A DNA stretch of 64,000 nucleotides from Streptomyces sp. NBC_00557. Lineage in GTDB: Bacteria > Actinomycetota > Actinomycetes > Streptomycetales > Streptomycetaceae. The translations under genes were made by a program, and so were the position numbers. The notes beneath the pieces are model-generated. The model made no database searches and was not told where the DNA came from. It saw nothing but the letters and a program-made list of their open reading frames with translations. The DNA is taken from positions 3,720,001-3,784,000 of the forward strand of contig NZ_CP107796.1 in the NCBI RefSeq assembly GCF_036345995.1, written 5' to 3'. Of this stretch, positions 62,159 to 64,000 are shown piece by piece. Within the stretch, counting starts at the first letter, position 1, and each line of letters starts with the position of its first letter.

Positions 62159-62911
62159 GCCACTCAGCGGGCAGCGTTCTCGGTAGCCGTGACGGGCAGA
62201 CGGTGCCCGGGTCCCCACCTGTGCCCCAGCCGCGCCCGACCGTGCGGGAAACCACGGTGAACCACGGTCGTGAGCGGTCATCGCCCAGCACATCGTCCTC
62301 TGAACGTGATGGCTGATCAGAGGCCGTCCATCGCGTGGTGGGTGTGGGATGCGAACCCACCCAGCCATTCTCGGGGGATGTGACGAGGTACAGCTCCCGT
62401 CGGCCATATGCCCGCGGCCTCGGTCTTTGGCGCCGGTTGCGGGGCTGGTGAAGGGCCAGGGGCTCATCCCGGCCGGACGATTGTCGTCGACCTCGTGCAG
62501 GAGGGGCCCGAGCCGATGACGGCCAGGTCGTCCGCGAAGACGGCAGGGGCTACAGGTTGGGCCTCTTCCACGGCCAAGCGTCCGAGCACGCGTACGGAAT
62601 GATCCGCGAGGATCCACGCCGGTTGCCCCGAGGTGAATCGGTGCCGCTCCGGCACGCGCCGGTTCGCAGGGCCGGTAACGGACAAGCCGGCCGCCGCGCT
62701 GCATGGAGTGAGGTCTGCTCTCACTCCAGTGAGCGTGACATGGCGAACGAGGTTGTTTTTCACAATTGTTACGTTTGTTCGCCTATAAAGTCGGTGTAAG
62801 GGTCTGGGGTTGAGGGAGGGCGCGGGAGTACGGTTCCGGCGCTCGGCAGTAGGAGATCAGTGTGGCCGTAGGGGCGGTCGCCACTTACGCCGAAGAAGCC
62901 GGAGACAGTCC
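62159..62911. other. Degenerate element end and upstream region of the propeller gene
   Basis: About 750 bases. The first 180 resemble 44860-44990 (GTGCGGGAAACCACGG...CCACGGT), then a degenerate tRNA-Ser-like T-arm (62335-62361) and a DUF6177-gene fragment (62370-62402). The rest up to 62750 has no recognisable gene. An AT-rich patch at 62755-62795 (containing TATAAA) may hold the promoter of the following secreted protein. Confidence 0.5.
62335..62361 (-). repeat. Degenerate tRNA-Ser-like T-arm/acceptor relic
   Basis: GTGGTGGGTGTGGGATGCGAACCCAC repeats 44989-45013 with two or three changes. It lies in the same relation to the upstream sequence as at the first site, so both may be ends of related elements. 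Confidence 0.5.
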
Positions 62912-64000
62912 ATGCGTGTGTATTCCGCACGGCGCAGACCGCGCCGCGGGGCGGAGGGCGGTGGGCGGGCCGCGCTGGCCCTCGCGGCCGCCGCGCTGCT
63001 GATAGCGGGGACGGGATCCGTCGCCGCCTACGGAGTGGACGGTGACTCGGGAACCGGCCGCCATGACGTGGCGGGCGAGGAGTCCCACGAACTGATGGAG
63101 TCCCTCGACTCGTTCAACGAGCCGAGGCTCTCGCCCAGCGGGCAGATCGCCCCGGGCGCGTACGCCGACGCCTGGGCGCATGTGAAGAACATGCCGGTCG
63201 CGTCCGGGAGTTGGAGCGAGGTGACGACCTCGCCGTACAACGAGGACGCCCTGCACTACCGTGACCAGTCGGCCTCCAACTCCGGCGGCGGCGCCGGGCA
63301 TTCGGCCGGCCGCATCGCCGCTCTGGCCACCGACCCGACGCACCAGGGGGTCGTGTACGCGGGCGCCGCGGGCGGAGGTGTGTTCCGGTCCACCGACGAC
63401 GGCAGGACCTGGACGCCGATCGCCGACCGGCTGCCCGCCCTGTCCGTGGGCGCCCTCGCGGTCGCGCCCGACGGCTCGCTGTGGCTGGCCACCGGCGAGG
63501 CGACCACCGCCTCCGACAACTACCTGGGCAGCGGCGTCTACCGGCTCGCGGACCCGGTCACCGGCGCCTTCACCGAGAGCGACAAGGTGGGCGGCACCGA
63601 GCTGGACTCCAGCTCCATCCACACCCTGGCCTTCGACAAGGCCGCCGGGTACGTCTTCGCGGCCTCCTCGCACGGCCTCTTCCGGCGCCCGCTGCCGGCC
63701 GCGCAGGGGACCGCCTGGACGAAGGTCCTCGCCCCCTGCGCGGGCATCGGCGTCAGCGGCGTCGGCTGCGGCGTGGACAGCCACTACGCGGACATCGCCA
63801 ACGACATCGCCGTACAGCCCGGCAGCGGCGGCAAGAAGCTGCTGGCCAACGTGGCCTGGCGCAGCGGCGCCGACTACAACGGCTTCTACTACTCCGACGA
63901 CGCCGGCACCACCTGGAAGCGCGCCAACCCGACCGGTGCGATCAACCCCGCCGAAATCGGCAACGCCTCCTTCGCCTACGCCGCCGACGGCAGCAGGCTG
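62912..64000 (+). CDS. Secreted beta-propeller (BNR/sialidase-like) protein, cut by window edge
   Basis: The first 363 residues of a longer protein. A Sec signal peptide follows the Arg-rich start MRVYSARRRPRRG (AALALAAAALLIAGTGSVAA). The propeller repeats show BNR/Asp-box motifs: VFRSTDDGRTWTPI, and YYSDDAGTTWKRAN, with GRIAALATDPTHQGVVYAGAAGGGVF and LAVAPDGSLWLATGEAT. Such proteins include extracellular glycosidases and sortilin/Ycf48-like folds; the catalytic class cannot be decided from this part. GGAG precedes ATG 62912. Confidence 0.85.
   Translation, partial: MRVYSARRRPRRGAEGGGRAALALAAAALLIAGTGSVAAYGVDGDSGTGRHDVAGEESHELMESLDSFNEPRLSPSGQIAPGAYADAWAHVKNMPVASGSWSEVTTSPYNEDALHYRDQSASNSGGGAGHSAGRIAALATDPTHQGVVYAGAAGGGVFRSTDDGRTWTPIADRLPALSVGALAVAPDGSLWLATGEATTASDNYLGSGVYRLADPVTGAFTESDKVGGTELDSSSIHTLAFDKAAGYVFAASSHGLFRRPLPAAQGTAWTKVLAPCAGIGVSGVGCGVDSHYADIANDIAVQPGSGGKKLLANVAWRSGADYNGFYYSDDAGTTWKRANPTGAINPAEIGNASFAYAADGSRL

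Noticed and set aside
62464..62763. Minus-strand 99-codon frame as a gene
   Set aside because: No ribosome binding site, no recognised family, and it lies in decayed repeat DNA upstream of an oppositely oriented gene.

Overview
The window is high-G+C actinobacterial chromosome, almost certainly Streptomyces. Coding is dense with strong third-position GC, GTG/TTG starts are common, and diagnostic genes are present: bldG with its anti-sigma partner, wblA, a proton-pumping pyrophosphatase, and a tad/flp secretion cluster with a septum-site-determining (Ssd) ATPase.

Positions 1-43,500 are a conserved actinobacterial core. In order they hold: topA (cut by the left edge), a methyltransferase, a lipoprotein, hppA, the bldG operon, a DEAD/DEAH helicase with a C-terminal zinc motif, a minus-strand tad operon (ssd-tadA-tadB-tadC-pilin-tadE-tadE-like) with a 6C RNA beside it, a HAD hydrolase, a Fic-like protein, a CooC-like ATPase, a polysaccharide-deacetylase lipoprotein, acsA, nhaA, a holin-X protein, an epoxide-hydrolase-like enzyme, a MarP-like membrane protease, a NUDIX enzyme, nth, crp, a nucleotidyltransferase, an MBL/NUDIX pair, a DUF4177/RidA pair, two ArsA-like ATPases, wblA, a class A PBP, a YqeY-like protein, a phosphoesterase and a membrane protein. 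This order closely parallels my recollection of the M. tuberculosis Rv3646c-Rv3683 segment. Many single genes here start 6-8 bases after a TANNNT -10 box, so leaderless transcription looks common.

A tRNA-Pro(CGG) at 43,546-43,619 opens an accessory region that runs to about 62,900. A 45-bp perfect copy of the tRNA 3' part at 47,501-47,545 bounds a roughly 3.9-kb integrated remnant. It carries a truncated tyrosine integrase, a frameshifted gene, and a secreted-protein/lipoprotein pair. Beyond it lie many relics: tRNA-Arg-like and tRNA-Ser-like 3' halves, an integrase fragment joined to an Xre-type helix-turn-helix, an arsC fragment, an ABC-ATPase fragment, a 5'-truncated polymorphic toxin with a likely immunity gene and a DUF6177 gene, and an IS3-family insertion sequence. 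An apparently intact operon (56,439-59,377) encodes a processive family-2 glycosyltransferase, a 54-residue membrane protein, a nucleotide-sugar dehydrogenase and a tiny lipoprotein, probably an exopolysaccharide synthase. The window ends inside a secreted beta-propeller protein.

Functionally the core combines DNA topology and repair (topA, helicase, nth), energy and acetate metabolism (hppA, acsA), ion homeostasis (nhaA), developmental regulation (bldG, crp, wblA, 6C RNA) and envelope work (tad, PBP, deacetylase). The accessory part has been assembled by repeated tRNA-targeted integration and decay. All functional names come from recognising motifs and family features by eye; no database search was run.
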